Part shown: positions 10,837-19,042 of the stretch, in pieces
How positions within the stretch are numbered: the stretch's first letter is position 1
How the letters are laid out: every line of letters begins with the position of its first letter
Assembly (NCBI RefSeq): GCF_014699135.1
Contig: NZ_JACOFT010000003.1
Location: forward strand, 641,529 to 705,528
DNA: 64,000 bases
Source of the DNA: Cognatundibacterium aquatile
GTDB taxonomy: Bacteria; Pseudomonadota; Gammaproteobacteria; Burkholderiales; Burkholderiaceae_D
Reading direction: 5' to 3'
Notes under the pieces: model-generated
Told to the model about the DNA's origin: nothing
The model's database searches: none
The model's input: the letters and a program-made list of their open reading frames with translations, nothing else
Made by a program: the position numbers and the translations under genes

Positions 10837-13448
10837 GTAGGGTAGGAACAGGTCATTGCTGACCCATTCCCCCCTAAGAACCGTGCTTGCGAGTTTCCCC
10901 GCACACGGCTCAAGCCTATAACAATACTTCTAAAAAGAAGTAACCATTTTTTTTCAAAGCCCCCAAGTGGGAGCCGGCTTTATTACTTTCAAACCAGTGC
11001 TATGTACTTGGGCGTGACAATTGGGGTGCAATAGTACCCGATTTCCCAAAGCATCAGAACCTCCATGCACACGATATTCAATGTGATGGTCATGCCAGCC
11101 TGTTGTCTTGGTCATCTTGCAACTGCATATTGCACAAAGTCCTTTCTGATCAATGTACATCCGAATAAATTGCTTACGATGCCGCATGTTTTCCAACATG
11201 CGTTCCTGTTGCAATTGTTCGCCATACATTTCCCATTCAGGGTCAAACGGGTTATACGCCCCTTTGATTTTCTTGTGCCGCTTAATTGCTGTCCCGGATA
11301 ACTGGTACAGTTCTGTCAGCGTTGTTTCCCCTTTTTCGTTCGCTACAGGTACTGCGAACACCCAATTTCGTTCGCCAGTGGTGTGGAAATACTTCTTCCG
11401 TATCCACTCACCGTTTTTATTTGGATGTCGTCGTGCCGCCCACCGCCAGATCGCCTTGAAAATCAGGCTATCCATTCGGTTGTACGTCGCTTTGGCTACT
11501 ACCGGACTGTGATACTGCGCCCAGCCTCGTAGAATCCGGTTCAACATTTGGATTAACTCCCCCTGTTTTACCGTCTTATGTTGACTGATGATTTCCTTGG
11601 CCTTGCGATAAAACGTTTGCACGTTTTTCTTACTTGGTTTGATGAGCAGTTTTTCCTGATACTTACGGAAATTCCACCCTAGAAAATCAAAGCCTTCGTC
11701 AATATGAACAATATGCGTTTTGGTTTCTGATAACTGCAATCCTCTGACTGCAAGGAATGACTGTATCCAAGGTTTAACTTCCCTCTCTAAGACATCTTTA
11801 GAGGCACCTGTTATCACAAAGTCGTCAGCATATCGAACTACATTCACTTTTAGCTTACGTGCTTTAGTCTGACCTAAGAAATCAATCAAGCCAGATTCCA
11901 ACCCGTTTAGTGTCACATTTGCCAAAGTAGGGGAAATGATTCCCCCTTGCGGCGTACCGGCTTCCGTCTCCTGAAACTGCCCTTGATAAACTAGGCCAGA
12001 TTTCAACCATTTCCGCAGAATTGAATGCTCCATAGGAACATTTTTAATCAGCCAGTCATGGTTGATGTTATCAAAACAGCCTGCTATATCTGCTTCCAAT
12101 ATCCATTGAGCCGAAGCTTTCTTGGATAAATTGACAAATAGTTGAGACATCGCATCTGCTGTTGATCGATTGCTCCGAAATCCATAAGAATTCGGGTCAC
12201 TCGTCGACTCAGACACGGGTTCCAACGCCAACAAAAATAAAGCCTGCATAGCCCGATCGCGCATAGTGGGTATCCCTAAGGGGCGTTTTTTCCCATTCGC
12301 TTTCGGTATATAGATTCTCCGCAAAGGCAGAGGTCTATATCCACGCGGCTTCATCCTGTTAACTGCCAACCATTTCGTTTCAGGTGACTCCCATAGCTCA
12401 CCATCTACACCCGCTGTACGTTTACCTTGATTCTCAGTAACACGTCTTACTGCTAATAACTTTGCAGAGAGCATGCGGGTCAGCATTCGTTGCAGGGCTT
12501 TCACCTTGCGCCATTTGCCTTCCCGTGTAGCCTTCGCAATTCGGATCTGCATCCCTTTCACATTCCTCTCGACCTGCCGCCAGTTAACGGCGTGCCAGTC
12601 TTGCGGTGCGTGAGAAAGCGCAGACACATCCATATGGATATGCACTCTCATGCTGCTTTCCTCCTTGTAAATTGAAAGATGACTTCAATTTCCCAAGTGG
12701 AAAACCATAACGCTCCTTGTGGGAGCGTCCATAGCTCCCACAAGTAAAAATATCCGTCCGGTGAGTATCATATTAATAGTGCTTGATACCCATCCTTTAT
12801 CCCATCCAAGATAAAGGGTTGGTCAGCCGTCTTGCGACGATAGACCAGATAGAAGTCTGCACCCTTTCAGGTCGGGACAAATCTTGAATCCCTATCCGAA
12901 CCGTTACAGCCCGGCATTCGCTTTCTCTATCCTCCCATGCCCGCTCCTCCAACAGTTTCCCTCACGGGTTACCTGCCAATATCCGATATATTAATGGGGA
13001 TATGGCGGAGAGTCGGGTTTTCCACGTTCCCTATTTGTCACACGACTGGGTTAGGGTTTGCCTCTTCTCCGGTGGTCTGATGACGACGTATTCCGAGCTT
13101 TGAGCGGAATAACCGACCACATACCTTTTGGTTAGTGCCTGACAGCAGTTTTGGCACTTCAATCTTTACGAAGTTTAATAGCAATTCACTTACATTACCC
13201 ATACCAGCCAGCCTAGCCTCTCAACCTCGTCACTGCTCGAAGTTTCCATATGACTACCTCACGGCAGAAATACGCCCATCGCTGGGGAGTACGTTGTCAG
13301 GGAAGCTTCACACGCTGCCGTTACCAGCCTCGCATGTTCCCGTAGACTACTATTAGTCGCATAACAGGTTCACTACTCATCAGTTTTCAAATGATGAACC
13401 GAACAATGACAAATAGAGCTTTTGTCCCTTTACAGCTAATTCTCACAC
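10837..13448 (-). mobile_element. Group II intron (RVT_N/HNH, chloroplast-like type)
   Basis: On the minus strand the 3' end holds a clear domain V (GAGCCGTGTGCGGGG, GAAA-type loop, CGCAAGCACGGTTC; about 10874-10910). A domain VI hairpin follows and ends CCTACCCTAC near 10837. The multi-domain protein lies in domain IV. The proposed 5' end is GTGTG at 13448-13444, matching the GUGYG rule. The first bases inside fold into hairpins (GACAAA/TTTGTC; GGTTCA/TGAACC). Total length would be about 2.6 kb. The 3' boundary is better supported than the 5' boundary; another GTGTG lies at 13312. The intron separates ribF from its original upstream DNA. Confidence 0.85.
10954..12651 (-). CDS. ltrA: Group II intron reverse transcriptase/maturase with HNH endonuclease
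   Basis: The 565-residue intron-encoded protein supports splicing and retrohoming. The start ATG at 12651 has AAGGAGGA 8 bases upstream. It opens with an RVT_N region (about 15-95, including WRQVERNVKGMQ). The reverse transcriptase palm follows with AGTPQGGIISP and the intact catalytic YADD in VVRYADDFVITG. The maturase X domain includes LNRILRGWAQYH. A C-terminal HNH module shows CAICSCKM, DHHIEYRVHGG and HPNCHAQVH near 505-555. No stop or frameshift is seen, so the intron may still be mobile. Confidence 0.95.
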   Translation of the reverse strand: MRVHIHMDVSALSHAPQDWHAVNWRQVERNVKGMQIRIAKATREGKWRKVKALQRMLTRMLSAKLLAVRRVTENQGKRTAGVDGELWESPETKWLAVNRMKPRGYRPLPLRRIYIPKANGKKRPLGIPTMRDRAMQALFLLALEPVSESTSDPNSYGFRSNRSTADAMSQLFVNLSKKASAQWILEADIAGCFDNINHDWLIKNVPMEHSILRKWLKSGLVYQGQFQETEAGTPQGGIISPTLANVTLNGLESGLIDFLGQTKARKLKVNVVRYADDFVITGASKDVLEREVKPWIQSFLAVRGLQLSETKTHIVHIDEGFDFLGWNFRKYQEKLLIKPSKKNVQTFYRKAKEIISQHKTVKQGELIQMLNRILRGWAQYHSPVVAKATYNRMDSLIFKAIWRWAARRHPNKNGEWIRKKYFHTTGERNWVFAVPVANEKGETTLTELYQLSGTAIKRHKKIKGAYNPFDPEWEMYGEQLQQERMLENMRHRKQFIRMYIDQKGLCAICSCKMTKTTGWHDHHIEYRVHGGSDALGNRVLLHPNCHAQVHSTGLKVIKPAPTWGL

Positions 13449-13487
13449 CGGTAAATTGGTGTCCAACTTCTACGACTAAGGAATGCA

Positions 13488-13787
13488 ATGACCATATATA
13501 CAGACTTATCTCAGTTACCTAAAATTTCGACCGAAGAGTTAAAAACACTCGGGGCGACTTCAGGCACATTGAATGTCAAAGTCATCGAAGTTGACGGTTA
13601 TTACCTCCCCATGATTCACTACGCTCCACCAGAAGGTGAATTACAACTGCGCGGCTTCATCATTGACGGCGAAAACATATTGGCAACCGTAGAGCTAGCC
13701 GATGTAACTACTGCTCTAGAGGAAGTTCTTGGTGCACCAAACCTCCTATTGGACGTCGAAGTACCAGAAGGTACAACAATGCACTAA
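13488..13787 (+). CDS. Hypothetical small acidic protein
   Basis: This 99-residue ORF starts at ATG 13488 behind an AAGGAA ribosome-binding site. The protein is strongly acidic with few basic residues. It is rich in short alternating hydrophobic stretches such as LNVKVIEVDGYYLPMIHY and ENILATVELADVTTALEEVL, suggesting a small beta-rich fold. There is no signal peptide, cysteine or recognised motif. Codon use is more AT-rich than its neighbours. It begins only about 40 bases beyond the proposed intron 5' end and is divergent from ribF. I do not recognise it. Confidence 0.6.
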   Translation: MTIYTDLSQLPKISTEELKTLGATSGTLNVKVIEVDGYYLPMIHYAPPEGELQLRGFIIDGENILATVELADVTTALEEVLGAPNLLLDVEVPEGTTMH

Positions 13788-14058
13788 AACTACCTCTAAT
13801 CAACCCTATAAATTACTTAGGTTGATCTTCCTACTCCCCTGAAAAAGTTAGGGAAATTTTATTTAAAAGAGTTATTTCTCTTTACACGGGGACAAAGTGT
13901 CGTGTCGCACCAAAGCGGTAGATTATAAATGCTTTCGCTCATAGCAGCCGTGTAAAACGCGAATTCCGGATGGATTCAGTGCGTTTCTGGGCGCTTTTCC
14001 CGCATTCATCGCACATTTTTGCCGCATTGGCACGGTCGTTTTTCGTTTGTGCTGAGGG

Positions 14059-14778
14059 TTATTGCGGCTTCCTGCCAGCACAGGTGAAGGAATCAAGCGC
14101 AATCTGATGCGTGATGATTGCCTGATTGGCACTCCCGCAAATGTTGTCTGCCTGTTGCTGTCGACCAGTATGTTCGAGCGCGGAGATTAAATGGCGGATA
14201 TGGTCTGCGAATCGCTGTAGGCTGATTGTAATGAATTCGTCGCCGGTGTCGGGATGCTTTTGCGCGATTCTCATTGAACCCAGATATACGTCTAATGCCA
14301 GCTCATACTTTTTCTGATAGTCGTCCAGATAGCTGGCGCAGATGAGCCATTTTTCTGCTTGGACCAGTTGCTCCCAAATCAGGTCGTGAACGCTGGCCGC
14401 CAGAGCCGGGTGGCTCTCGTGAATCCGGCAAAACGTGTCGAGTGCCGCGTCAGATTTTTCGATGTGACGACAAATCGCGAGGTAATCGTGGAAATCAGAA
14501 GCAATGCCCGTCGCCATGAATTTCTGCAGGCTTTGCTCGCAATACTGTTCCAATTTCAGTTGTGCTGGCGGATAGTTTTTCCCCAGATCAGCCCACCCAC
14601 TCAGACAAAACGAAAGCCTGACAGCGCTGAGCGCCGGATTCTCTTCCAATGCATGCTCAAAAAACTGCAGATATTTCTCTAACGCGAATGCCGGTTCCTG
14701 CCTTGCAACGGCGGCTTGCGCATCTCTCAGCCATTGTTCTGCTTGCGATGGAGGTGTGGGCATGACTGTTTTGTCCAA
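14059..14778 (-). CDS. Hypothetical helical protein
   Basis: The 239-residue protein has no signal peptide and looks almost fully alpha-helical, with TPR-like spacing (for example AEQWLRDAQAAVARQEPAFALEKYLQFFEHAL near 13-44). There are four cysteines but no CxxC. An alternative start is M6 (MPTPPSQAEQ). The gene follows the 70-residue zinc-ribbon-like gene by 9 bases on the same strand, so the two are probably co-transcribed. I do not recognise a named family. The repeat-like helices suggest a protein-interaction role, which is inference only. Confidence 0.7.
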   Translation of the reverse strand: MDKTVMPTPPSQAEQWLRDAQAAVARQEPAFALEKYLQFFEHALEENPALSAVRLSFCLSGWADLGKNYPPAQLKLEQYCEQSLQKFMATGIASDFHDYLAICRHIEKSDAALDTFCRIHESHPALAASVHDLIWEQLVQAEKWLICASYLDDYQKKYELALDVYLGSMRIAQKHPDTGDEFITISLQRFADHIRHLISALEHTGRQQQADNICGSANQAIITHQIALDSFTCAGRKPQ

Positions 14779-14787
14779 TAAGTTATC

Positions 14788-15000
14788 TTAATGATGGTGC
14801 GACCAGGTGACGTCATTTGAATTCAGGTAGGACTCGACTGCTTCTTTGTTGCCGGTTGCATGTTTCATAACTTTACCACAGGTGCAGATGCCCTGATAGG
14901 GTTGTATGTGCGAGCAGGCGGAGACTTTTTGCAAAAAGACCTGAACAGATTTGCTGCAGTTTTTACATTTGAAGGTCAGGATACGGGCTGGTTTATTCAT
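14788..15000 (-). CDS. Small zinc-ribbon-like hypothetical protein
   Basis: The 70-residue protein has CKNC near residues 12-15 and CTCG near 39-42, with another cysteine and histidines between (ACSHIQPYQGIC). That pattern fits a single zinc-binding ribbon. It ends in a histidine cluster (WSHHH). No membrane segment or signal is present. It lies directly upstream of the helical 239-residue gene in the same direction. The function is unknown to me; the zinc-binding call rests only on cysteine spacing. Confidence 0.65.
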   Translation of the reverse strand: MNKPARILTFKCKNCSKSVQVFLQKVSACSHIQPYQGICTCGKVMKHATGNKEAVESYLNSNDVTWSHHH

Positions 15001-15094
15001 GATGGTGAGATGGCGTGCGGACGAAAATTAAGTTAAGTATGATGCTGTGAATGACTGATGGTGAATTACCGATGTGCGATGACGATGTCGAAGT

Positions 15095-16231
15095 TTATTT
15101 TAATTTCAGACGCCACAACGAAGTCACTTCTTTTACCCGCGCTGCATGCAAGGGATCGCTGCTGTCGGTGGATTTAGGGTGACGTGGTTTGATATCCATT
15201 TTGCCTGCGACAACGAGACCGGCGGCGGTTATCCAGTCCCATAGTTCAGTCTGGGTGCGTAAGCCCAGATGTTCGGCAAAATCGGACATGATCAGCCAGG
15301 CTTCGCCATTGGCTTCCAGATGGTCGGCAACACCGGCCAGAAAGCCACGTAACATGCGGCTTTCCGGATCATAGATGGCGTGTTCGATAGCGGAATTCGG
15401 ACGTGCTGGCAACCACGGCGGGTTACAGACGATCAGTGGCGCCTTACCGGCAGGGAATAAATCTGTTTGCTGCAATTCGACTTGCGTTGTTAATCCAAGC
15501 CGTTCGAGATTGTCACTGGCACAACGCAGGGCGCGCGGATCGAGGTCGGTCGCGACAATTTTTCTGATGCCACGTTTTGCCAGCAGCGCCGAGACGACCC
15601 CAGTACCGGTGCCGATATCGAATGCCAGTTCGGTCGAGGGTAAAGGCGCTTTTGCCAGCAGATCGAGGTATTCACCACGCACCGGGGAAAACACGCCGTA
15701 ATGCGGATGGATTTTTGCGCCCAGTGCCGCAATGTCCACACCACTTTTACGCCATTCATGGGCGCCGATGATGCCGAGCAATTCACGTAATGAGGTGACA
15801 AATGCGGTGTCAGATGCGCCATAGGCTTCAGTGCAGGCAGTAACAACATCTGGCGCGCGGCGCAGGGGAATACGGTAATCCGCCTCGAATGGAATCAATA
15901 CCATGGCCAGCACCCGCGCGCGCTGGGATTGTGCCTGCCGGTGTAAATGGAAGGCTTCGGCGGCGGTCGCTGCCACTTTCGTTTTTTTACCGGCCGGTTT
16001 CTTGTCGATGCGACGGGCGAGTGCCTGCAATAATTGTTTGGCATTCTGAAAATCGCCGCGCCACAACAAGGCGGTTCCTTCGCACGCCAGCTTGTAGGCG
16101 ATTTCTGTGCTCATGCGGTCATCGGCGATCTGCACCCGCTTTGGCGGCGGTGTGCCATTCTCAGCATGCCAGCGACAACTGCGTACTTCGTCGTTTTCTG
16201 TCCATTGCAATTGTGGAGAAGGTAAATTCAT
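15095..16231 (-). CDS. Class I SAM-dependent methyltransferase (small-MTase domain)
   Basis: ATG at 16231 gives MNLPSPQLQW and 378 residues. A longer frame reaches 16375 but lacks support. The C-terminal half has the AdoMet-binding motif DIGTGTGVVSALLAKRG near 210-226, the acidic post-motif VATDLDPRAL, and the catalytic NPPW in VCNPPWLPARP, typical of N-methylating enzymes acting on RNA or protein glutamine/adenine. The N-terminal about 180 residues are a family-specific extension. It resembles annotated methyltransferases that lack a defined substrate. It stands alone between unrelated genes. Confidence 0.85.
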   Translation of the reverse strand: MNLPSPQLQWTENDEVRSCRWHAENGTPPPKRVQIADDRMSTEIAYKLACEGTALLWRGDFQNAKQLLQALARRIDKKPAGKKTKVAATAAEAFHLHRQAQSQRARVLAMVLIPFEADYRIPLRRAPDVVTACTEAYGASDTAFVTSLRELLGIIGAHEWRKSGVDIAALGAKIHPHYGVFSPVRGEYLDLLAKAPLPSTELAFDIGTGTGVVSALLAKRGIRKIVATDLDPRALRCASDNLERLGLTTQVELQQTDLFPAGKAPLIVCNPPWLPARPNSAIEHAIYDPESRMLRGFLAGVADHLEANGEAWLIMSDFAEHLGLRTQTELWDWITAAGLVVAGKMDIKPRHPKSTDSSDPLHAARVKEVTSLWRLKLK

Positions 16232-16404
16232 GCTGAGCCTGTTATTTTTTTGAATAGTGATGTTGCACGCTGGGTCGTGTGCCGGGGCGCGATTGTACCT
16301 GAGCTGGCAGTGTAGCAAACAAAGTGTCGCCTTCAGTGTATTCTCGTCAACAACGTAGGAGTGATACGACCGCACGGAAGCTGGATACGGCGATACCGTA
16401 GGTA

Positions 16405-16489
16405 GTTTTTTGGGGGGAGTATATTTTAATGACCCCTATTTTAATAGGACAATCAGCCTGTTTTTAAAGATACTCCCTCCCAGTATATG
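16405..16489. repeat. Palindromic intergenic repeat, copy B of three
   Basis: GGGGGGAGTATATTT at 16412-16426 is opposed by ATACTCCC near 16470-16477. The inside holds CCCCTATTTTAATAGG, a small inner palindrome. It matches copy C (54850) closely over the left half and shares the CCTGTTTTT word. It is intergenic like the others. Confidence 0.75.
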
Positions 16490-16590
16490 GAAACAGAAAT
16501 AAGGAAATTGCAGGCAGCCTTGCGAAGCATTTGGCATGTCCAATGTGAATCTATACCGGAGGCTGTATTGACATAGCAAAAGAAAGAATA

Positions 16591-16631
16591 GAAAAAGCCG
16601 CTGCCATCATCTCGACGGCAGCGGCTTTTTT
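16591..16631 (-). terminator. Rho-independent terminator
   Basis: AAAAAGCCGCTGCC pairs with GGCAGCGGCTTTTT over an 11-base loop. It lies immediately downstream of the minus-strand gene ending at 16644 and would terminate it. Confidence 0.85.
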
Positions 16632-16643
16632 ATGTAATGAATG

Positions 16644-17297
16644 CTATTTTTTAATGTCCGACGATGCTTGCGCCGGGGACGATAAACTGACCGTATCGCC
16701 AGTCGGTAAGCCCTGTGATTGCCAGCGATCAAATTCTGCGCGAACAGCTTTTAAAGTCTGCTGACTGATGTCTGGCAGGCTGCCGCCAAGGATATCGGCG
16801 GCTTCCTTGAAGCCCTTTTCTACAGCATCGCGAATTTTCTGCAATTTCGCCGGGTCGCCACCGATGGCGGCTTTGGCAAAGGTCAGAATGCGCTCTGCGG
16901 TTTTTTGTGCACTGAACTCACCGCCGTCGGCAATCGCTGCCTGCGCCGCCTTGATGTCGTCGGCCGACGCAGTGATTTTTTGTTCGCCGCTGACAACTTT
17001 GGATAATTGCAAACCTTGCTGCTGCACTGCAGATTTAATTAAATCCGTGATTTGTTGCGCCTTGCGATTGGCTTCTTCGACTGCAGCGGCAACATCCGAG
17101 CTTGAGGATGTCTTGGTTCTCGGATCTGCATAGACCGGAGAGTTTTTTGCGGCGGAACTGGAATCGAGGCTGACTTTGTCGCTCGCGACGGCATTGCTGG
17201 CATTCTCGCCATTACTATCTGCTCTTTTGACGGTCGTTGATGGTTTTGCAGATACTGTCGGCGTACTTGTGTTGACGCCCGATACACTCAGATCCAT
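16644..17297 (-). CDS. Hypothetical protein, low-complexity N terminus
   Basis: The 217-residue protein begins MDLSVSGVNTSTPTVSAKPS with no signal peptide. The first about 80 residues are Ser/Ala/Thr/Asn-rich and probably disordered. Residues 85-205 are predicted helical, including AERILTFAKAAIGGDPAKL and a segment with a conserved look, ADILGGSLPDISQQTLKAV. The layout recalls DUF5610-type or flagellum-associated proteins, but I am not certain of the match. It is a single gene with its own terminator. Confidence 0.7.
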   Translation of the reverse strand: MDLSVSGVNTSTPTVSAKPSTTVKRADSNGENASNAVASDKVSLDSSSAAKNSPVYADPRTKTSSSSDVAAAVEEANRKAQQITDLIKSAVQQQGLQLSKVVSGEQKITASADDIKAAQAAIADGGEFSAQKTAERILTFAKAAIGGDPAKLQKIRDAVEKGFKEAADILGGSLPDISQQTLKAVRAEFDRWQSQGLPTGDTVSLSSPAQASSDIKK

Positions 17298-17583
17298 TTT
17301 GCGCTCCTCAGAATAAGTTCAGAGACGAATACCTCTGTCTTTGCTTAACGACAGAAAACGCCGTTTCTATAACTTTCTTGTGACTTATTTTTAAGCAACT
17401 TTGTGCTGTGTCAACGAGGATCGTCTCCGTATTACCTCTTGCGTATGGAAGCTCTCGTTTCCCCAATCGCTAAGGCGTTTGTTGTGACCAGATGGTGGAG
17501 GCTCGCCAAAACTAGTCCTGGATCAAGGAAGTGTCTTGCCGGACAGGGTAAGATGAAATTAAGGCATTGAAACGGTGGCGACG

Positions 17584-17826
17584 ATGGCAAAAAAGTTTCC
17601 TGTGCAACCCAAGAATCCTGAGCGTATCTGCTGGGGTTGTGACGAGTACTGCCCGGCCGATGCTATGCGTTGTGGAAATGGTGCCGATCGCACCGCACAT
17701 CCTGCTGAATTATTTGGCGACGACTGGCAGGCGTGGGAACCGAAGGTGGTGATCGAGATCGTTCCTGCGGACAAGATCGATAACGCCGATGCCACTGTGA
17801 ATACCGATATCCACACTCGCGTTTAA
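17584..17826 (+). CDS. DUF3079 family protein
   Basis: ATG at 17584 gives an 80-residue protein starting MAKKFPVQPKNPERICWGCD. A cysteine set (CWGCDEYC, then MRCGNG) fits an iron-sulfur or zinc site. The ending AELFGDDWQAWEP is typical of the DUF3079 family found in Burkholderiales and Pseudomonas. Its function is unknown. It is a monocistronic plus-strand gene facing the rsmE stop. Confidence 0.85.
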   Translation: MAKKFPVQPKNPERICWGCDEYCPADAMRCGNGADRTAHPAELFGDDWQAWEPKVVIEIVPADKIDNADATVNTDIHTRV

Positions 17827-17880
17827 CAATAACAATAGCAATAAAAATAGCACTAGCTGGTATTGCTCACATTTTTGAGA

Positions 17881-18606
17881 TTACATTCCGCCCCATGCTG
17901 CATTGATCGCCGCGATGGCCGCCAGACCGGCAGTTTCTGTGCGTAGAATTCGTGGTCCCATTGACAATGCGATCACACCTTGTCTGGTCGCCATGTCTTC
18001 TTCCTCTTCAGTAAATCCACCCTCAGGACCTATCAGTAAGCTGACCGCCTGTGGGGCGCGATGTTTTGTCCATTCGGCCAGCGATTGATCGGCACGCGGC
18101 GAAAGCATGATCCGTTGATGTATATCCTGTTGCCCCAGCCATTTTCCCAGATCCAGCGGTGCCGAAAGATGCGCAAGTCGATTACGACCCGATTGCTCGG
18201 CAGCGGCGACGATGATGCCTTGCCAGTGACTGAGTTTTTTTTCTGCACGCTCAGCCGACAAGCGCACGACGCAGCGTTGTGAAGCGAGCGGTTGAATCGA
18301 CGAGATGCCCAGTTCCATGGCTTTTTCTATGATCCAGTCCATCTTGCTGCCTTCCGGTAAGGCTTGCGCCAGCGTCAGGCTGTAAGGCAGTTCAACTTCT
18401 TCTGGTAAAAATACTTTCAGTTCTGCGCTGGCCCGTTTCTTTGCGATATCGATGATGCTGGCAACATAGCAGCCTCCCTCGCCGTTAAACAGTTGTATGG
18501 TGTCTCCGGTTTGCAGACGTAAAACAAAAACATGATGTGCTACCGTTTCCGGCAAATCGATAACAGCACCAACGGTAAGCGGAACAGGGCAGAAAAAACG
18601 TGGCAT
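17881..18606 (-). CDS. rsmE: 16S rRNA (uracil(1498)-N3)-methyltransferase RsmE
   Basis: RsmE methylates N3 of U1498 in 16S rRNA, using a SPOUT (trefoil knot) fold. The 241-residue length is normal. Family signatures are the N-terminal PUA-like part (MPRFFCPVPLTVG, HHVFVLRL-type region), then QALPEGSKMDWIIEKAMELG near 95-114. The knot motifs follow: LLIGPEGGFTEEE near 192-204 and LGPRILRTETA-like SMGPRILRTETAGLAAI near 218-234. It is the last gene of the polyamine cluster on the minus strand, 24 bp after the DUF350 gene. Confidence 0.95.
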   Translation of the reverse strand: MPRFFCPVPLTVGAVIDLPETVAHHVFVLRLQTGDTIQLFNGEGGCYVASIIDIAKKRASAELKVFLPEEVELPYSLTLAQALPEGSKMDWIIEKAMELGISSIQPLASQRCVVRLSAERAEKKLSHWQGIIVAAAEQSGRNRLAHLSAPLDLGKWLGQQDIHQRIMLSPRADQSLAEWTKHRAPQAVSLLIGPEGGFTEEEEDMATRQGVIALSMGPRILRTETAGLAAIAAINAAWGGM

Positions 18607-18630
18607 AACTTTAAAGACCGATTGAGTTCA

Positions 18631-19038
18631 TTAATATGTCAGAGAGGCTGCATTGAGTAAGCCCATGCTCAGACTGATAGCGCCAAGAAAAATACCTGAG
18701 GCGACTTTATTTTCCGGTATGTCCAGGACTAGTCCGGGTAACATGACTCTGGCCGCGAAATACGCTAACAGTTGTACTAGTAAAGCAATACAACCCCAGA
18801 TCAGCATATCTTGCAGATTCACACTATTGGCAATTGCTGAAGCGAGGGCGATGCTATAGCCAAGTATTGAGCCGGATAAACTGGCGGCGGCAGCCATGTT
18901 ACCAGAGCGTATCAGCGTGATTTCTTTGTAAGGGGTTATCCTGATATAAATTGTGACAAATAGCAGCAATAAAATCATGGATGAAATAAAGTGGCTGATA
19001 AATGCGGGCAGGGCGTAAGTCAGTAAATGTTCGCTCAT
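18631..19038 (-). CDS. DUF350 family inner-membrane protein (YjfL-like)
   Basis: ATG at 19038 gives MSEHLLTYALPAFISHFISS and 135 residues with four hydrophobic spans, typical of one DUF350 repeat pair. A TTG at 19050 is possible but overlaps the previous gene. The gene starts 4 bp after the stop of the ATP-grasp gene, so coupling is likely. In Escherichia coli the DUF350 protein YjfL sits beside a YgiB-type lipoprotein and a glutathionylspermidine-synthase homologue; the same set is here. The molecular function is not established. Confidence 0.85.
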   Translation of the reverse strand: MSEHLLTYALPAFISHFISSMILLLLFVTIYIRITPYKEITLIRSGNMAAAASLSGSILGYSIALASAIANSVNLQDMLIWGCIALLVQLLAYFAARVMLPGLVLDIPENKVASGIFLGAISLSMGLLNAASLTY

Positions 19039-19042
19039 GGTG

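Larger units (their letters stand above)
16232..16643. other. Intergenic stretch with repeat B and a terminator
   Basis: This 412-base stretch has no believable gene. It holds repeat copy B (16405-16489) and a terminator (16591-16631) for the minus-strand gene that ends at 16644. I see nothing else definite. Confidence 0.6.

Noticed and set aside
13308..13312. An alternative intron 5' end, GTGTG at 13312
   Set aside because: Structured hairpins typical of domain I continue upstream to about 13425, so the GTGTG at 13448 fits better. Not excluded.
13135..13356. A 73-codon plus-strand frame upstream of the reverse transcriptase
   Set aside because: It lies in the structured intron RNA on the opposite strand and has no coding features.
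13923..14058. A cysteine-containing frame past the end of the helical gene (MCDECGKSAQKRTESIRNS)
   Set aside because: Only 25 codons from an ATG, no ribosome-binding site, and not recognisable.
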